In this document: positions 23,430 to 32,841 of the stretch, one piece after another
Layout: each line of letters starts with the position of its first letter
Position numbering within the stretch: the first letter of the stretch is position 1
From: Aurantibacillus circumpalustris
Lineage (GTDB): Bacteria > Bacteroidota > Bacteroidia > B-17B0 > Aurantibacillaceae
Direction of reading: 5' to 3'
Assembly: GCF_029625215.1 (NCBI RefSeq)
Contig: NZ_CP121197.1
Location: forward strand, 2,294,001-2,358,000
DNA: 64,000 nucleotides
The notes under the pieces: model-generated
The model's input: the letters and a program-made list of their open reading frames with translations, nothing else
Databases searched by the model: none
What the model was told of the DNA's origin: nothing
Translations under genes and position numbers: made by a program

Positions 23430-25907
23430 TTATTTACTTACAACAATTTTCATAGTCACATTATTTCCTACAATAAAATAAATTCCGTCTGAAATGCCAG
23501 ATACACTGTATTTAAAATCATTTTCGTTATTAAGCTGAATCTGTTTTATTACTTGCCCTAATTCATTAATGATGTTGAATTGAATATCATTTTCTGACTC
23601 TATTATAAAATCACCTTTACTTGGGTTTGGATATATTTTTAAGTGATTACCATTTAAGTCTAAACTCTCCAAACCTGCACATGTTTTAACTTGCATTTGT
23701 TCGATAAGACTTGTTTCGCAACCGAATGAATTTGTACCGGTGACTGTATAGATAACTGTTATGGCAATAGTTGGAGTAACGGTAATCGAGGAGCCGACTA
23801 TTGTATTAGTTGTACTTGTCCAAGTGTATGAATTAGCGCCACCAGCAGTTAAGGTGTTTGTTTCCTTAACACAAATAATAGCTTTCTTAATGCTAGCAGT
23901 TAGAGTTGGAACGGGATTAACAATAACCTCTATTGAACCTGATACGGGGCAATTTAAAAAACCGGAAGTGCCAGTTGCATTCACCGAATAAACAGTATTT
24001 ACCAAAGGTGAAACCGTAATTCCTGGAAAAGGTAAACCCACTGGTTGTGCCCAGTTATAGTTGTTTGCACCGCTGGCCGTAAGACTCGCTTGACTACCAG
24101 CGCAAATTGTTGCATTTCCTGAAATGGTTAATGTTGGTATAAAAACAGTAACACTAATGGTTTTTGTTTCACTGCATCCGGATAAAGACGAAATACCTGT
24201 TACCGTGTAGTTTGTTAATTGTGTGGGGCTTATAATATATATGTTGGTAGCTGGGCCATTGGTCCAAGCATAGCTGTTCGCGCCGCTTGCAGTAAGAGTA
24301 GCTGATCCACCCACGCATACGGCTGAACCAGTTGCGAGCGCATTTACAGTTGGTTGAAAACCTACTATGATAATTTGTGTAGAACTGTCGAAACAACCAA
24401 AACTATTGTCACCGACTACAGTATAAGTAGTAGTGATTACAGGGGTCACACTTATACTTTGTGTGTTTAAATTCACCGGAGTCCAAGTATAATTCGTGCC
24501 GCCGCTCGCCAAAAGGTTAACTGTAGTGCCTACACAGATAGATCCTGAAGTTGATGTGGTAGTGACTGTTGGAGAAGGTTTTGCAATAAGACTTATGGTA
24601 CTAGTACCTGCACATGTGCCGTCTGAAGCCGTTATAGTATAAATTGTCGTAACAGAAGGATTCACAACTATACTACTGCTGCTGCCGATAGAATTAATAG
24701 GTAACCAGGTATAGGTGTTTGCAGCAGCTGTAATCGATAATGTAGCAGTTTTATTGGTACAAATGGTTGTTGCGCTACTAACGAGAGAAACGGGTATTGG
24801 TCCAACGCTAATAGTTCTAACGGAAGTTACACTGCCGCATCCATTTGAACCCGTTACCGAATAGGTAGTTGTAACAGAAGGATAAAACGGAACACCATTC
24901 GTTACTCCGTTTGTCCAAGTATAATTTACTGCACCGCTTGCGCTTAGAGTAGCAGCCGCACCCAGACAAACACTTTGCGAAGAACCTGTTAAGGATAAAA
25001 CCGGTGAAGAGCTGCTAACATTGACTGTTATGGTTGTGTAACCCGGACACCCATTCCCGTCTGTACCATTAAGAGTATATATCGTAGTAGCGGATGGTGA
25101 CACATTAATGGTTCCGGCGTTTGAGCCTAAAAACGAACCTACAGGTTGCCAGGTATATGTTGCAAAGCCAGAGCCACTAATGGTAGAGGTTCCTCCCGTG
25201 CACATTGCACTTGCATTTGCCGAATAGCCTGGTACACTTCCAGCAACAGCCATAACACAAACGTAGGCGGTAGTACTGGTATTTTGTATGACTACGCGTT
25301 TAATGAATTTTGCCTGATTGGCGCACAAAATACTTAAATCTGTTCCAAACATCCGCGGGTTACCAGCTGATCCAACATAGGCGGGAACTCCGGTGGTACG
25401 TAGTACACGATCAAATCCGTTATAAACGGATGGATTTGCAGTAAACCAATCTGCAAGGCCAAGTCCTGTGAACACCTGCGTTGTATTATCCGTAAAGCGA
25501 ACTGTCACATTAATGACTGCACTTCCTTGTGTTGCGAAACTCAATAGACTCACAATGGGAAAGGGTTGTGGGGTAACAAAAGTTAATGAATCTTTTAAGT
25601 TTGGTTGAATAAAAAGTACATTCGGTCCGGTGTAACTTTGCAGTTGATAGGTTCTGCTTCCATTTACTATTGTACCGTTGTTGGGTAAGCCTACACCAAC
25701 AGGATTATATAAGGTTCCGTAATATTGGCTGTATAAGTTAAAATTGCTCCCGTCCATTGCCCCGCCGGTGGTGCCGATGGCAGTTGTGTTTTCTGCAACA
25801 CCATCCAGTGTATAACCTGTTGCTGCAACTGGTATGAAGGTTTGTGCAATAAAATTAGTTGCTGTGATTAATAAGATTACAAATGAAAATAGAATATGCT
25901 TTTTCAT
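23430..25907 (-). CDS. T9SS type A sorting-domain protein with tandem Ig-like repeats
   Basis: An 825-residue secreted surface protein. After a signal peptide (MKKHILFSFVILLITATNFI, AQ) comes a ~210-residue non-repetitive domain (VAATGYTLDGVAENTTAIG, LFIQPNLKDSLTFVTPQPFP) with no relative I can name. Then follow six or seven Ig-like repeats of ~80 residues, each with C-G-T-x-T-L-T-A-S-G-A-N-x-Y-x-W and a closing TTTYTVTG strand. The C-terminal ~75 residues (LKIYPNPSKGDFIIESENDI to KIVVSK) are a type A sorting domain, so export is by T9SS with C-terminal cleavage. The layout resembles the proteins at 30843 and 40492. An adhesin or scaffold role is inference. Confidence 0.9.
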   Translation of the reverse strand: MKKHILFSFVILLITATNFIAQTFIPVAATGYTLDGVAENTTAIGTTGGAMDGSNFNLYSQYYGTLYNPVGVGLPNNGTIVNGSRTYQLQSYTGPNVLFIQPNLKDSLTFVTPQPFPIVSLLSFATQGSAVINVTVRFTDNTTQVFTGLGLADWFTANPSVYNGFDRVLRTTGVPAYVGSAGNPRMFGTDLSILCANQAKFIKRVVIQNTSTTAYVCVMAVAGSVPGYSANASAMCTGGTSTISGSGFATYTWQPVGSFLGSNAGTINVSPSATTIYTLNGTDGNGCPGYTTITVNVSSSSPVLSLTGSSQSVCLGAAATLSASGAVNYTWTNGVTNGVPFYPSVTTTYSVTGSNGCGSVTSVRTISVGPIPVSLVSSATTICTNKTATLSITAAANTYTWLPINSIGSSSSIVVNPSVTTIYTITASDGTCAGTSTISLIAKPSPTVTTTSTSGSICVGTTVNLLASGGTNYTWTPVNLNTQSISVTPVITTTYTVVGDNSFGCFDSSTQIIIVGFQPTVNALATGSAVCVGGSATLTASGANSYAWTNGPATNIYIISPTQLTNYTVTGISSLSGCSETKTISVTVFIPTLTISGNATICAGSQASLTASGANNYNWAQPVGLPFPGITVSPLVNTVYSVNATGTSGFLNCPVSGSIEVIVNPVPTLTASIKKAIICVKETNTLTAGGANSYTWTSTTNTIVGSSITVTPTIAITVIYTVTGTNSFGCETSLIEQMQVKTCAGLESLDLNGNHLKIYPNPSKGDFIIESENDIQFNIINELGQVIKQIQLNNENDFKYSVSGISDGIYFIVGNNVTMKIVVSK

Positions 25908-26027
25908 GTTGGATTTTTTTTAAGAATTTACTATAAAGATAAATTAATTTGTGGTGATATTACCAGAATTAACTTTTCTAATTACTAAATCAGTTTTAAA
26001 ATTGGTGAAAAACTAACAGAAGTTTAA

Positions 26028-28664
26028 TTACCCACCCACCAACTTCTTAATCTCGCTTAACTTTAATAACGCCTCAACAGGAGTGAGCGTATTGATATCA
26101 ATTTCTAGAACATCTTCTTTAATTTGCTGTAGTATGGGATCGTTCAATTGAAAAAAACTTAATTGCAATTCACTTTTATCTTTGGATGGGATTTTTGCGG
26201 TGCCATTAATTACTAAACTATCTGTTCCTTCCAATTCAAACTCATGCTCTTTTTCTAATTTTTTAAGAATCACATTTGCACGTTCAATAACATAATTCGG
26301 CATGCCGGCCATACGCGCTACGTGAATCCCAAAACTGTGTTCGCTGCCACCTTCTGCTAGCTTACGAAGAAAAATAATTTTGTTACCGCTTTCTTTTACC
26401 GACACGTTAAAGTTTTTAATTCGCGGAAAAAGATTGGTCATGTCATTAAGCTCGTGGTAGTGCGTTGCAAATAATGTTTTAGCTCGATTTACGGGCTGAT
26501 TATGCATAAACTCAGCAATGCTCCAGGCAATAGAAATACCATCATAAGTAGAAGTACCGCGACCAATTTCATCTAATAAGACCAAACTGCGATCACTTAA
26601 ATTATTTAAAATGCTTGCCGTTTCGTTCATCTCCACCATAAACGTTGATTCGCCGGAACTAATGTTGTCGGTAGCTCCAACACGCGTAAATATTTTATCA
26701 ATGATGCTGAGGTTTGCTGCTTTCGCGGGAACATAGGATCCAATCTGAGCCAATAGAACAATTAAAGCGGTTTGACGGAGCAGGGCAGATTTACCACTCA
26801 TGTTAGGTCCGGTAATCATCATAATCTGCGTGTTCTCGTTGTCCAAATAAACAGAGTTGCTCACATACTCTATTCCTACACCCAATTGTTTTTCAATTAC
26901 AGGATGTCTGCCGTCGGTAATGTCAATCGCAAAACCTTCGTCAAACTGCGGACGGTTATACTGATTTTCATTAGCAAGAATCGCAAAACCACAAAACACA
27001 TCCAAGCGCGCCAATAAATTTGCATTGAGTTGAATAGGAGGAATGTAATCGGCTAAATCGCGTACAAGATTCTCAAACAATTGATGTTCGATGGCTGTTA
27101 TTTTTTCTTCAGCTCCAAGTATTTTTTCTTCGTATACTTTTAATTCTGGTGTAATGTAACGCTCGGCAGTGGTAAGTGTTTGTTTACGTATCCATTCTTG
27201 TGGCACTTTATCTTTATGAATGTGCGTTACTTCTAAATAATAACCAAAAACAGAATTGAAAGCTACTTTAAGCGAGGTAATTCCGGTTTTTTCTACTTCA
27301 CGTTGTTGAATCTGTAATAAATAATCTTTACCGTTAAAAGCGATGTTACGCAATTCATCCAATTCCGCATTTACCCCTTTGGCAATGGCATTCCCTTTTA
27401 AAACACTTACCGGAGCCTCTTCATTTAACTCATTGTCTAGTCGTTCAAACATTATCTGACAAGGATTAAGTTGATCGGCAATTTTTTGTAAGGTGGGATT
27501 GGAAGAAGCTTTTATTTTTTCTTTTATTTCTGAAATAACTTGTAACGATTTTTTTAAATGTACCAGTTCTCTCGGATTCACTTTAAAGGCTGCCACTTTG
27601 GATATTAGGCGTTCTAAGTCTCCCACTTCCTTTAATGCAGAAATAAGTTCTTCGCGTTGATCTTGTTCTTTTACAAAATATTCAACTGCGTTTAATCGTT
27701 CGTTGATGGCAGTACTGTTTTTTAACGGAAGTGCTAACCAACGTTTTAATAAGCGTGATCCCATTGGACTAACAGTTTTATCAATCACATCAATCAAGCT
27801 TTTTCCGTTTTCGTGATTGCTGTTATAGAGTTCTAAATTGCGAATGGTAAATTTATCTAGCCAAACATAATTATCTTCTTCAATGCGACTAACACGGTTA
27901 ATGTGTTTTAATTTATCGTGTTTGGTTTCGCTGAGGTAATGCAGAATGGCACCACAGGCTTTAATTGCGGTATGTTGATCTTCAATTCCAAAACCTTTTA
28001 AAGAAATGGTATCGAATTGTTTTGTAAGACTTTCGTAACCGTAATCGTAGGTGAAGGACCAATCATCCAGTCCGAATGAATAAAAACGATCACCAACTAA
28101 TTCTGTAAGTTCGTTGCGTTTGCTTTTTTCAAACAACAATTCGTTGGGTTTAAAGTTCTGAAGCAGTTTTTCAATGTAATCTAATGAACCTTGAGTAACT
28201 AAAAATTCTCCTGTAGAAACGTCACAGAGTGCAAGCCCTGCCTCCTTATTTTCAAAATGTATAGAAGCAAGAAAATTATTTTGTTGGTGGTTAAGAATTT
28301 TATCATTGTAACTGACACCCGGTGTCACTAGCTCTGTAATACCTCGTTTCACAATCCCTTTCACCATTTTAGGATCTTCTAATTGATCGCAAATAGCTAC
28401 GCGGTAGCCTGCGCGAACTAACTTTGGTAGGTAAGAATCAATGGAATGGTGCGGAAAACCAGCTAACTCAATGTGGGATGCTGATCCGTTAGCGCGTTTT
28501 GTTAAAGTAATGCCCAATATTTTAGATGCCTTGATAGCGTCTTCGCCAAATGTTTCGTAAAAATCACCCACACGAAATAATAAAATCGCATCAGGATATT
28601 TCGCCTTGATGGTGTTGTATTGTTTCATTAATGGGGTCTCTTTTACTTCCTTCGTCTTGCTCAT
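26028..28664 (-). CDS. mutS: DNA mismatch repair protein MutS
   Basis: An 878-residue MutS, read from ATG 28664 (MSKTKEVKETPLMKQY). The mismatch-recognition motif F-Y-E in LLFRVGDFYETFGEDA (about residue 35) marks the MutS1 type that contacts mispaired bases. The connector, core (lever) and clamp regions follow, then the ATPase with Walker A GPNMSGKSALLRQTA (about residue 620), STFMVEMNETA, Walker B LVLLDEIGRGTSTYDGIS and the ATHYHEL motif. The C-terminal helix-turn-helix dimerisation part ends in LLKLSEIKKLV. Length is normal. A single gene unit; no MutL in the window. Confidence 0.98.
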   Translation of the reverse strand: MSKTKEVKETPLMKQYNTIKAKYPDAILLFRVGDFYETFGEDAIKASKILGITLTKRANGSASHIELAGFPHHSIDSYLPKLVRAGYRVAICDQLEDPKMVKGIVKRGITELVTPGVSYNDKILNHQQNNFLASIHFENKEAGLALCDVSTGEFLVTQGSLDYIEKLLQNFKPNELLFEKSKRNELTELVGDRFYSFGLDDWSFTYDYGYESLTKQFDTISLKGFGIEDQHTAIKACGAILHYLSETKHDKLKHINRVSRIEEDNYVWLDKFTIRNLELYNSNHENGKSLIDVIDKTVSPMGSRLLKRWLALPLKNSTAINERLNAVEYFVKEQDQREELISALKEVGDLERLISKVAAFKVNPRELVHLKKSLQVISEIKEKIKASSNPTLQKIADQLNPCQIMFERLDNELNEEAPVSVLKGNAIAKGVNAELDELRNIAFNGKDYLLQIQQREVEKTGITSLKVAFNSVFGYYLEVTHIHKDKVPQEWIRKQTLTTAERYITPELKVYEEKILGAEEKITAIEHQLFENLVRDLADYIPPIQLNANLLARLDVFCGFAILANENQYNRPQFDEGFAIDITDGRHPVIEKQLGVGIEYVSNSVYLDNENTQIMMITGPNMSGKSALLRQTALIVLLAQIGSYVPAKAANLSIIDKIFTRVGATDNISSGESTFMVEMNETASILNNLSDRSLVLLDEIGRGTSTYDGISIAWSIAEFMHNQPVNRAKTLFATHYHELNDMTNLFPRIKNFNVSVKESGNKIIFLRKLAEGGSEHSFGIHVARMAGMPNYVIERANVILKKLEKEHEFELEGTDSLVINGTAKIPSKDKSELQLSFFQLNDPILQQIKEDVLEIDINTLTPVEALLKLSEIKKLVGG

Positions 28665-28833
28665 AAATAGGATCACCAAGATACAGTATCTCGCAGGTTT
28701 TGTGAGCTTGACTTTTTAACAAGAGGAGAAAAATTGTTAATACTTTGCCTTATTGAATAAAGGTTGAAGTTAAAACGTTTTCTCAATAACACTTGTTCGT
28801 TCTAGAATCTGTAACTTACAGGCTCAATACACT

Positions 28834-29286
28834 ATGAATTCATTTAAGGAGAAAATAACAGCACACTGTAAGTTTATTTTGGAAAGAAAAATCGAACTGG
28901 TTTCTTTTGAAATGGACGAGATAAGTGCCTCGATGGAAAATGAAACCAAAAGTTCTGCTGGTGATAAACATGAAACTGCGAGGGCTCGCATGCAATCAGA
29001 ATATGAAAAACTTTCCTGGCAATTGGATGAGTTAAAAGGGCAGTTGGTGCTTCTGGAGAGAATTGACCCTAAAGAAGATTCTAAAATTATTTCTAACGGA
29101 AATTTAGTGCAAACAAATAAAGGTTTGTTTTTTATTGCGGTTCCGCTTGGTAAAGTTGAGTTGGATGAGAAAGTTATTTACGTTATTTCTCCGGTTTCTC
29201 CTTTGGGTAAAAAGTTAATGGGATTAAAAATTTCTGACGAAATAAAAGTGAATACCACTATTTATAGGATTGAGAAGATTTCTTAG
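28834..29286 (+). CDS. GreA/GreB-like protein
   Basis: A 150-residue protein whose layout is that of transcript-cleavage factors: an N-terminal coiled coil containing SSAGDKHETARARMQSEYEK and a C-terminal FKBP-like beta domain (LVQTNKGLFFIAVPLGKVEL, VISPVSPLGKKLMGLKISDE). Relatives in Bacteroidota are sometimes listed as 3-oxoacyl-ACP synthase, which the sequence does not support: no thiolase fold or catalytic Cys is present. Whether the acidic residues at the coiled-coil tip permit RNA polymerase binding is not clear. It is divergent from mutS and convergent with the alpha-oxoamine synthase. Confidence 0.8.
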   Translation: MNSFKEKITAHCKFILERKIELVSFEMDEISASMENETKSSAGDKHETARARMQSEYEKLSWQLDELKGQLVLLERIDPKEDSKIISNGNLVQTNKGLFFIAVPLGKVELDEKVIYVISPVSPLGKKLMGLKISDEIKVNTTIYRIEKIS

Positions 29287-29393
29287 TTTTTAACCACAGA
29301 GTAGTGCAGAGTTTCGCACAGAGGATCACTGAGAGTTAAATTTACTTTGTGTTACTCTGTGCATTACTTCCTTTACTCTGTGGTTTTTCTTTA
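29287..29393. repeat. Intergenic inverted repeat of the ACCACAGAGTA type
   Basis: AACCACAGAGTA on the left faces TACTCTGTGGTT on the right, with CACAGAG/CTCTGTG pairs inside, between two convergent genes. The two arms are related but not perfect. Sequences of this kind are dispersed in many Bacteroidota genomes. It may act as a bidirectional terminator. Confidence 0.65.
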
Positions 29394-29395
29394 AA

Positions 29396-29430
29396 TAAAA
29401 AATCCCAATTCAATTAAGAATCAGGATTTG
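29396..29430 (-). terminator. Terminator of the alpha-oxoamine synthase gene
   Basis: On the minus strand AATCCTGATTC, loop, GAATTGGGATT, then T6 about 25 nt beyond the stop codon. The stem has one or two imperfect pairs. Confidence 0.6.
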
Positions 29431-29451
29431 TGAAATTCGTGTAATTAGTGT

Positions 29452-30717
29452 TTAAAGAGCCTGCGAAAACCCTTCACGAATTTTATCTGCTTTGTATTCT
29501 CCACCATACAATTTATCTTTTATCTTACTAAAAGAATCTACTGTATACTTAACATCTTCAGCAGTATGCAGAGCTGTTGGAATTAGACGTAAAATAATCA
29601 TGCCCTTAGGAATTACAGGATACACAACCATCGAACAGAAAATCCCGAAATTCTCGCGTAAATCAATTACCATGTTGGTTGCTTCTGGAATAGAGCCATT
29701 CATGTATACAGGAGTTACCATGGTATTGGTATCACCAATATTAAATCCTGCATCTACTAATCCTTTTTGAAGACTTTTTGCAATTACCCAAAGTTGAGTA
29801 CGATATTCTGGGTGAGCATTCAATAATTCCAAACGTTTTAATGCGCCATAAACTAGTGGCATTGGTAACGATTTCGCGAAAATTTGCGAACGCATATTAT
29901 AACGTAAGTAGGTAATGATTTCTTTTGTTGAACTAATAAATCCTCCTATTAAAGCGAAAGATTTGGCAAACGTTCCAAAATAAATATCAATTCCATCCTG
30001 GCAATTTTGTTCTTCACCAGTTCCACCACCTTTAGGACCCATAGTACCAATACCATGTGCATCATCTACAAATAAACGGAAAGAATATTTTTTCTTTAGA
30101 GCAACAATCTCTTTTAATTTACCTTGATCTCCGCGCATTCCAAAAACACCTTCTGTAATCACAAGGATAGCTCCTTTGTTACCATTCTCTTTAATAAGAT
30201 TGTTAGCACGAACCATTTGTTTTTCAAAATCTTCAATATCATTATGTTTAAACACATAACGTTTTCCCATGTGTAAACGCACACCATCTAAAATACAGGC
30301 GTGACTTTCAGCATCGTAAACAATCACATCATGACGGTCAACGATAGCATCAATAGCAGAAACCATTGCTTGGTAACCGAAATTACAAAGAATGGTATCT
30401 TCTTTTTTTACTAATTCAGATAAACCTTTTTCTAAAGCCTCATGGTAATCAGAGTTTCCACTCATCATACGCGCTCCCATTGGAGCTGCTAAACCAAACT
30501 TTTCTGCTCCTTCAACGTCTGCTTTTCTAACGTCAGGGTGATTAGCTAATCCTAAATAATTATTTAAACTCCAATTCAGCAATTTTTTACCGCGAAATTC
30601 CATGTGAGGGTTAATGTCTCCGGTTAATTTTGGAAACGTGAAATACCCGTGAGATTCTTTTGCGTGTTCGCCAATAGGACCTAAATTCGCTTTAATTTTT
30701 TCGAAAATATCTTTCAT
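29452..30717 (-). CDS. Alpha-oxoamine synthase family PLP enzyme (KBL/AONS/SPT-like)
   Basis: A 421-residue PLP-dependent acyl-CoA:amino-acid C-acyltransferase. Key features are NYLGLANHPDV, GARMMSGNSDYHEALE, CNFGYQAMVSAI, YDAESHACILDGVRL, LFVDDAHGIGTMG (the Asp that binds the PLP ring) and FGTFAKSFALIGGF, with the Schiff-base Lys at about residue 250. The family includes 2-amino-3-ketobutyrate CoA ligase, 8-amino-7-oxononanoate synthase, serine palmitoyltransferase and the cysteate acyltransferase of sulfonolipid (capnine) synthesis. The ~25-residue N-terminal extension and C-terminal YGGEYKADKIREGF favour the lipid-forming SPT-like group common in Bacteroidota, but I cannot choose between sphingoid and sulfonolipid synthesis. 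It is preceded by a good promoter-like site. Confidence 0.88.
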   Translation of the reverse strand: MKDIFEKIKANLGPIGEHAKESHGYFTFPKLTGDINPHMEFRGKKLLNWSLNNYLGLANHPDVRKADVEGAEKFGLAAPMGARMMSGNSDYHEALEKGLSELVKKEDTILCNFGYQAMVSAIDAIVDRHDVIVYDAESHACILDGVRLHMGKRYVFKHNDIEDFEKQMVRANNLIKENGNKGAILVITEGVFGMRGDQGKLKEIVALKKKYSFRLFVDDAHGIGTMGPKGGGTGEEQNCQDGIDIYFGTFAKSFALIGGFISSTKEIITYLRYNMRSQIFAKSLPMPLVYGALKRLELLNAHPEYRTQLWVIAKSLQKGLVDAGFNIGDTNTMVTPVYMNGSIPEATNMVIDLRENFGIFCSMVVYPVIPKGMIILRLIPTALHTAEDVKYTVDSFSKIKDKLYGGEYKADKIREGFSQAL

Positions 30718-30739
30718 TAATGGTTTTGTTTATAAAGGG

Positions 30740-30770
30740 CAAAGGTATGGAATTTTAGGGCAAATAAAAA
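30740..30770 (-). promoter_or_regulatory. Candidate promoter of the alpha-oxoamine synthase gene
   Basis: On the minus strand TTTT, a 19-nt spacer and TACCTTTG, an exact match to the Bacteroidota -7 pattern TAnnTTTG, about 23 nt upstream of the ATG. Confidence 0.5.
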
Positions 30771-30842
30771 TATGATTTTCCTTGTTAAATAAGCCTTACG
30801 TAACTACATTTAATGTTACTGAACCCTATTAAAACTAATATC

Positions 30843-32834
30843 ATGAGAACCCAATTAATTATTTTGTTTCTTTTAACAAATTTGTTTGTTGATGCGCAAA
30901 CTGTGTGTAATCCCAATGGAAATTTAATGTTATACACCAACTACGATGGGGGGACATTAACTATTAATGTGGACCAAAATATCCCTAATTTAAAAATAGG
31001 TATTTGTAGTTACGAGGCCTGTTATATTAATCTTACGGGAACTTTTTTGGGGAATGTAACTGAAGTACGTTATGCTGGCTACAATGGGTCAAATAACACT
31101 TCCTGTGGAACTTCAATTCCAACAACAACAATTATAGGAGCATCTGGAACAGCCACAACAACTATTGTGTATGCGCCTGCTGCCACGGTTGTGAATTCGA
31201 ATGGTTATGGTTCTATTATTTGTGGTTATTCCTGTAATAATAATGCAAATCAAGGTGGTTGCAATACGGTTGACCAAATAGAAGGTTATTTTTTAGGATT
31301 TTTTTCAGGAAGTACACTTTTTGCACACAAGGTACAGTATGGTTGCTGGACGGGCACTCATAGCGTTTCTCTTGGCGGGAATTGTTGTCCGCCTCCGCCA
31401 GTATACCCGGGTGTTGTAGCTGGCAGCCAAACAGTTTGTTCAGGTTCTATTCCAGCTGCATTAACCTCATTAAATTCAGCAACTGTAAGTGCAGGAACAA
31501 TTACTTATCAATGGCAATCTTCAACAACGTCTTCTTCAAGTGGATTTTCCAATATTTCCGGTGCCAATGCTGCAACTTATGCGCCGGCAGCTCTTAGTCA
31601 GACAAGTTATTACCGCAGAGCTGCGAGTACAGTTACAAATAATGTTGTCTATTCCAATGTGCTTACGGTAAATGCAACACCATTACCTTCTGTTACAATT
31701 AGTGGAACTAGTTCTCTTTGTGCAGGTATGACTACAACACTATCTGCAAACGGTGGAACAAGTTATGCCTGGAGTAGTGGTGTTGCGAATGGTAATTCGG
31801 TTGTAATAACCCCTACAGTATCTACTGTTATAACTATAACGTGTTTCCCCGCTAGTGGTTGTAGTGTTACGGCAAGTCAGATTGTTATAGTAAGCCCCGC
31901 CCCGCCATTGTTTCTTAATTCTCCTAGCTCACCTTTTCTATGTGTTGGAGATACGAGTTACTTATCAGTGATTGGTGCAAATAACTGTGTATGGGAACCT
32001 GGTACCATTTCGGGTAATTCGTTTACATTTGTTGCTCAGAATTCCGTTGTTTATACAGTTACTGCTACGTACACCTCTGGTTGTATTCAAACAAAAACCG
32101 TGTACATTAACCCGAAGCCACTTCCTAATGTCGTAGTACCTTTTAATAATATTACTTCCTGTTCCGGACAACTTGTTCATTTGGTTGTTGGTCCTCAAAA
32201 TCTTGTGGGAGTTAGCTGGTTACCTGCTGTTCCTTTAAGTGGAAACGTTTACCCTACAACGTCTACCGTATATACCGTTGTTGGTATTGATAATAATACA
32301 TGTAAAGGTACCGCTACAGTCTCGATTACAGTTCTACCTTCGCCTACCATAACGTTAAGTTCTTCTGTAAATAAGATATGCAATGGCGAAACCTTATTAA
32401 TAACAGTAGTGGGAGGCAATTCTTATACACTTGCAAATACCTCTCAAGCTTATTCCTCGGGAAGCATAACGGTGTCGCCAACAATTACAACAAATTACAC
32501 CGTTACTGGTGATGGCAGTAACGGTTGTTTGAATTCTGCGGTAAAAACGATAACGGTGAGCACTTGCACTGGAATTCAAAATAATGAAGTAATCGGTAAT
32601 GAGTCGCAGATTAAAGTGTACCCAAATCCTAATAATGGAGAGTTTTTAATTACGGGGCTAGCTTCGGAAACTATTGATATTATTGATAATTCAGGAAGAA
32701 CCGTTAGCAAGCTAAACCTAAATGAAGGGAATAATTATAAAGTTTCGATTACGAATTTACCGGCAGGAATTTATTTCGTTCTATCGTCTGGTGAACTGGA
32801 AAGGTTTAAACAAAAAATTATTGTACTCAAATAA
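30843..32834 (+). CDS. T9SS type A sorting-domain protein with Ig-like repeats
   Basis: A 663-residue secreted protein read from ATG 30843 (MRTQLIILFLLTNLFVDAQ, a signal peptide); an upstream ATG ten codons earlier gives a poorer signal sequence. Residues ~20-180 are a Cys-rich domain (CSYEACYINLTG, GCWTGTHSVSLGGNCCPPPP) that I do not recognise. The middle holds a GSQTVCSGSIPAALTSLNSA/YQWQSSTTSSSSGFSNISGA 'sum of differences' type repeat and three or four Ig-like repeats ending in TTNYTVTG-like strands. The C-terminal ~70 residues (IKVYPNPNNGEFLITGLASE to KIIVLK) are a type A sorting domain. Surface display by T9SS is likely, molecular role unknown. Confidence 0.88.
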   Translation: MRTQLIILFLLTNLFVDAQTVCNPNGNLMLYTNYDGGTLTINVDQNIPNLKIGICSYEACYINLTGTFLGNVTEVRYAGYNGSNNTSCGTSIPTTTIIGASGTATTTIVYAPAATVVNSNGYGSIICGYSCNNNANQGGCNTVDQIEGYFLGFFSGSTLFAHKVQYGCWTGTHSVSLGGNCCPPPPVYPGVVAGSQTVCSGSIPAALTSLNSATVSAGTITYQWQSSTTSSSSGFSNISGANAATYAPAALSQTSYYRRAASTVTNNVVYSNVLTVNATPLPSVTISGTSSLCAGMTTTLSANGGTSYAWSSGVANGNSVVITPTVSTVITITCFPASGCSVTASQIVIVSPAPPLFLNSPSSPFLCVGDTSYLSVIGANNCVWEPGTISGNSFTFVAQNSVVYTVTATYTSGCIQTKTVYINPKPLPNVVVPFNNITSCSGQLVHLVVGPQNLVGVSWLPAVPLSGNVYPTTSTVYTVVGIDNNTCKGTATVSITVLPSPTITLSSSVNKICNGETLLITVVGGNSYTLANTSQAYSSGSITVSPTITTNYTVTGDGSNGCLNSAVKTITVSTCTGIQNNEVIGNESQIKVYPNPNNGEFLITGLASETIDIIDNSGRTVSKLNLNEGNNYKVSITNLPAGIYFVLSSGELERFKQKIIVLK

Positions 32835-32841
32835 AATTTCT

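Noticed and set aside
28834-29286. 3-oxoacyl-ACP synthase
   Set aside because: A label sometimes used for relatives; this 150-residue protein has neither the length nor the active-site residues of such an enzyme and looks like a GreA/GreB-type factor.
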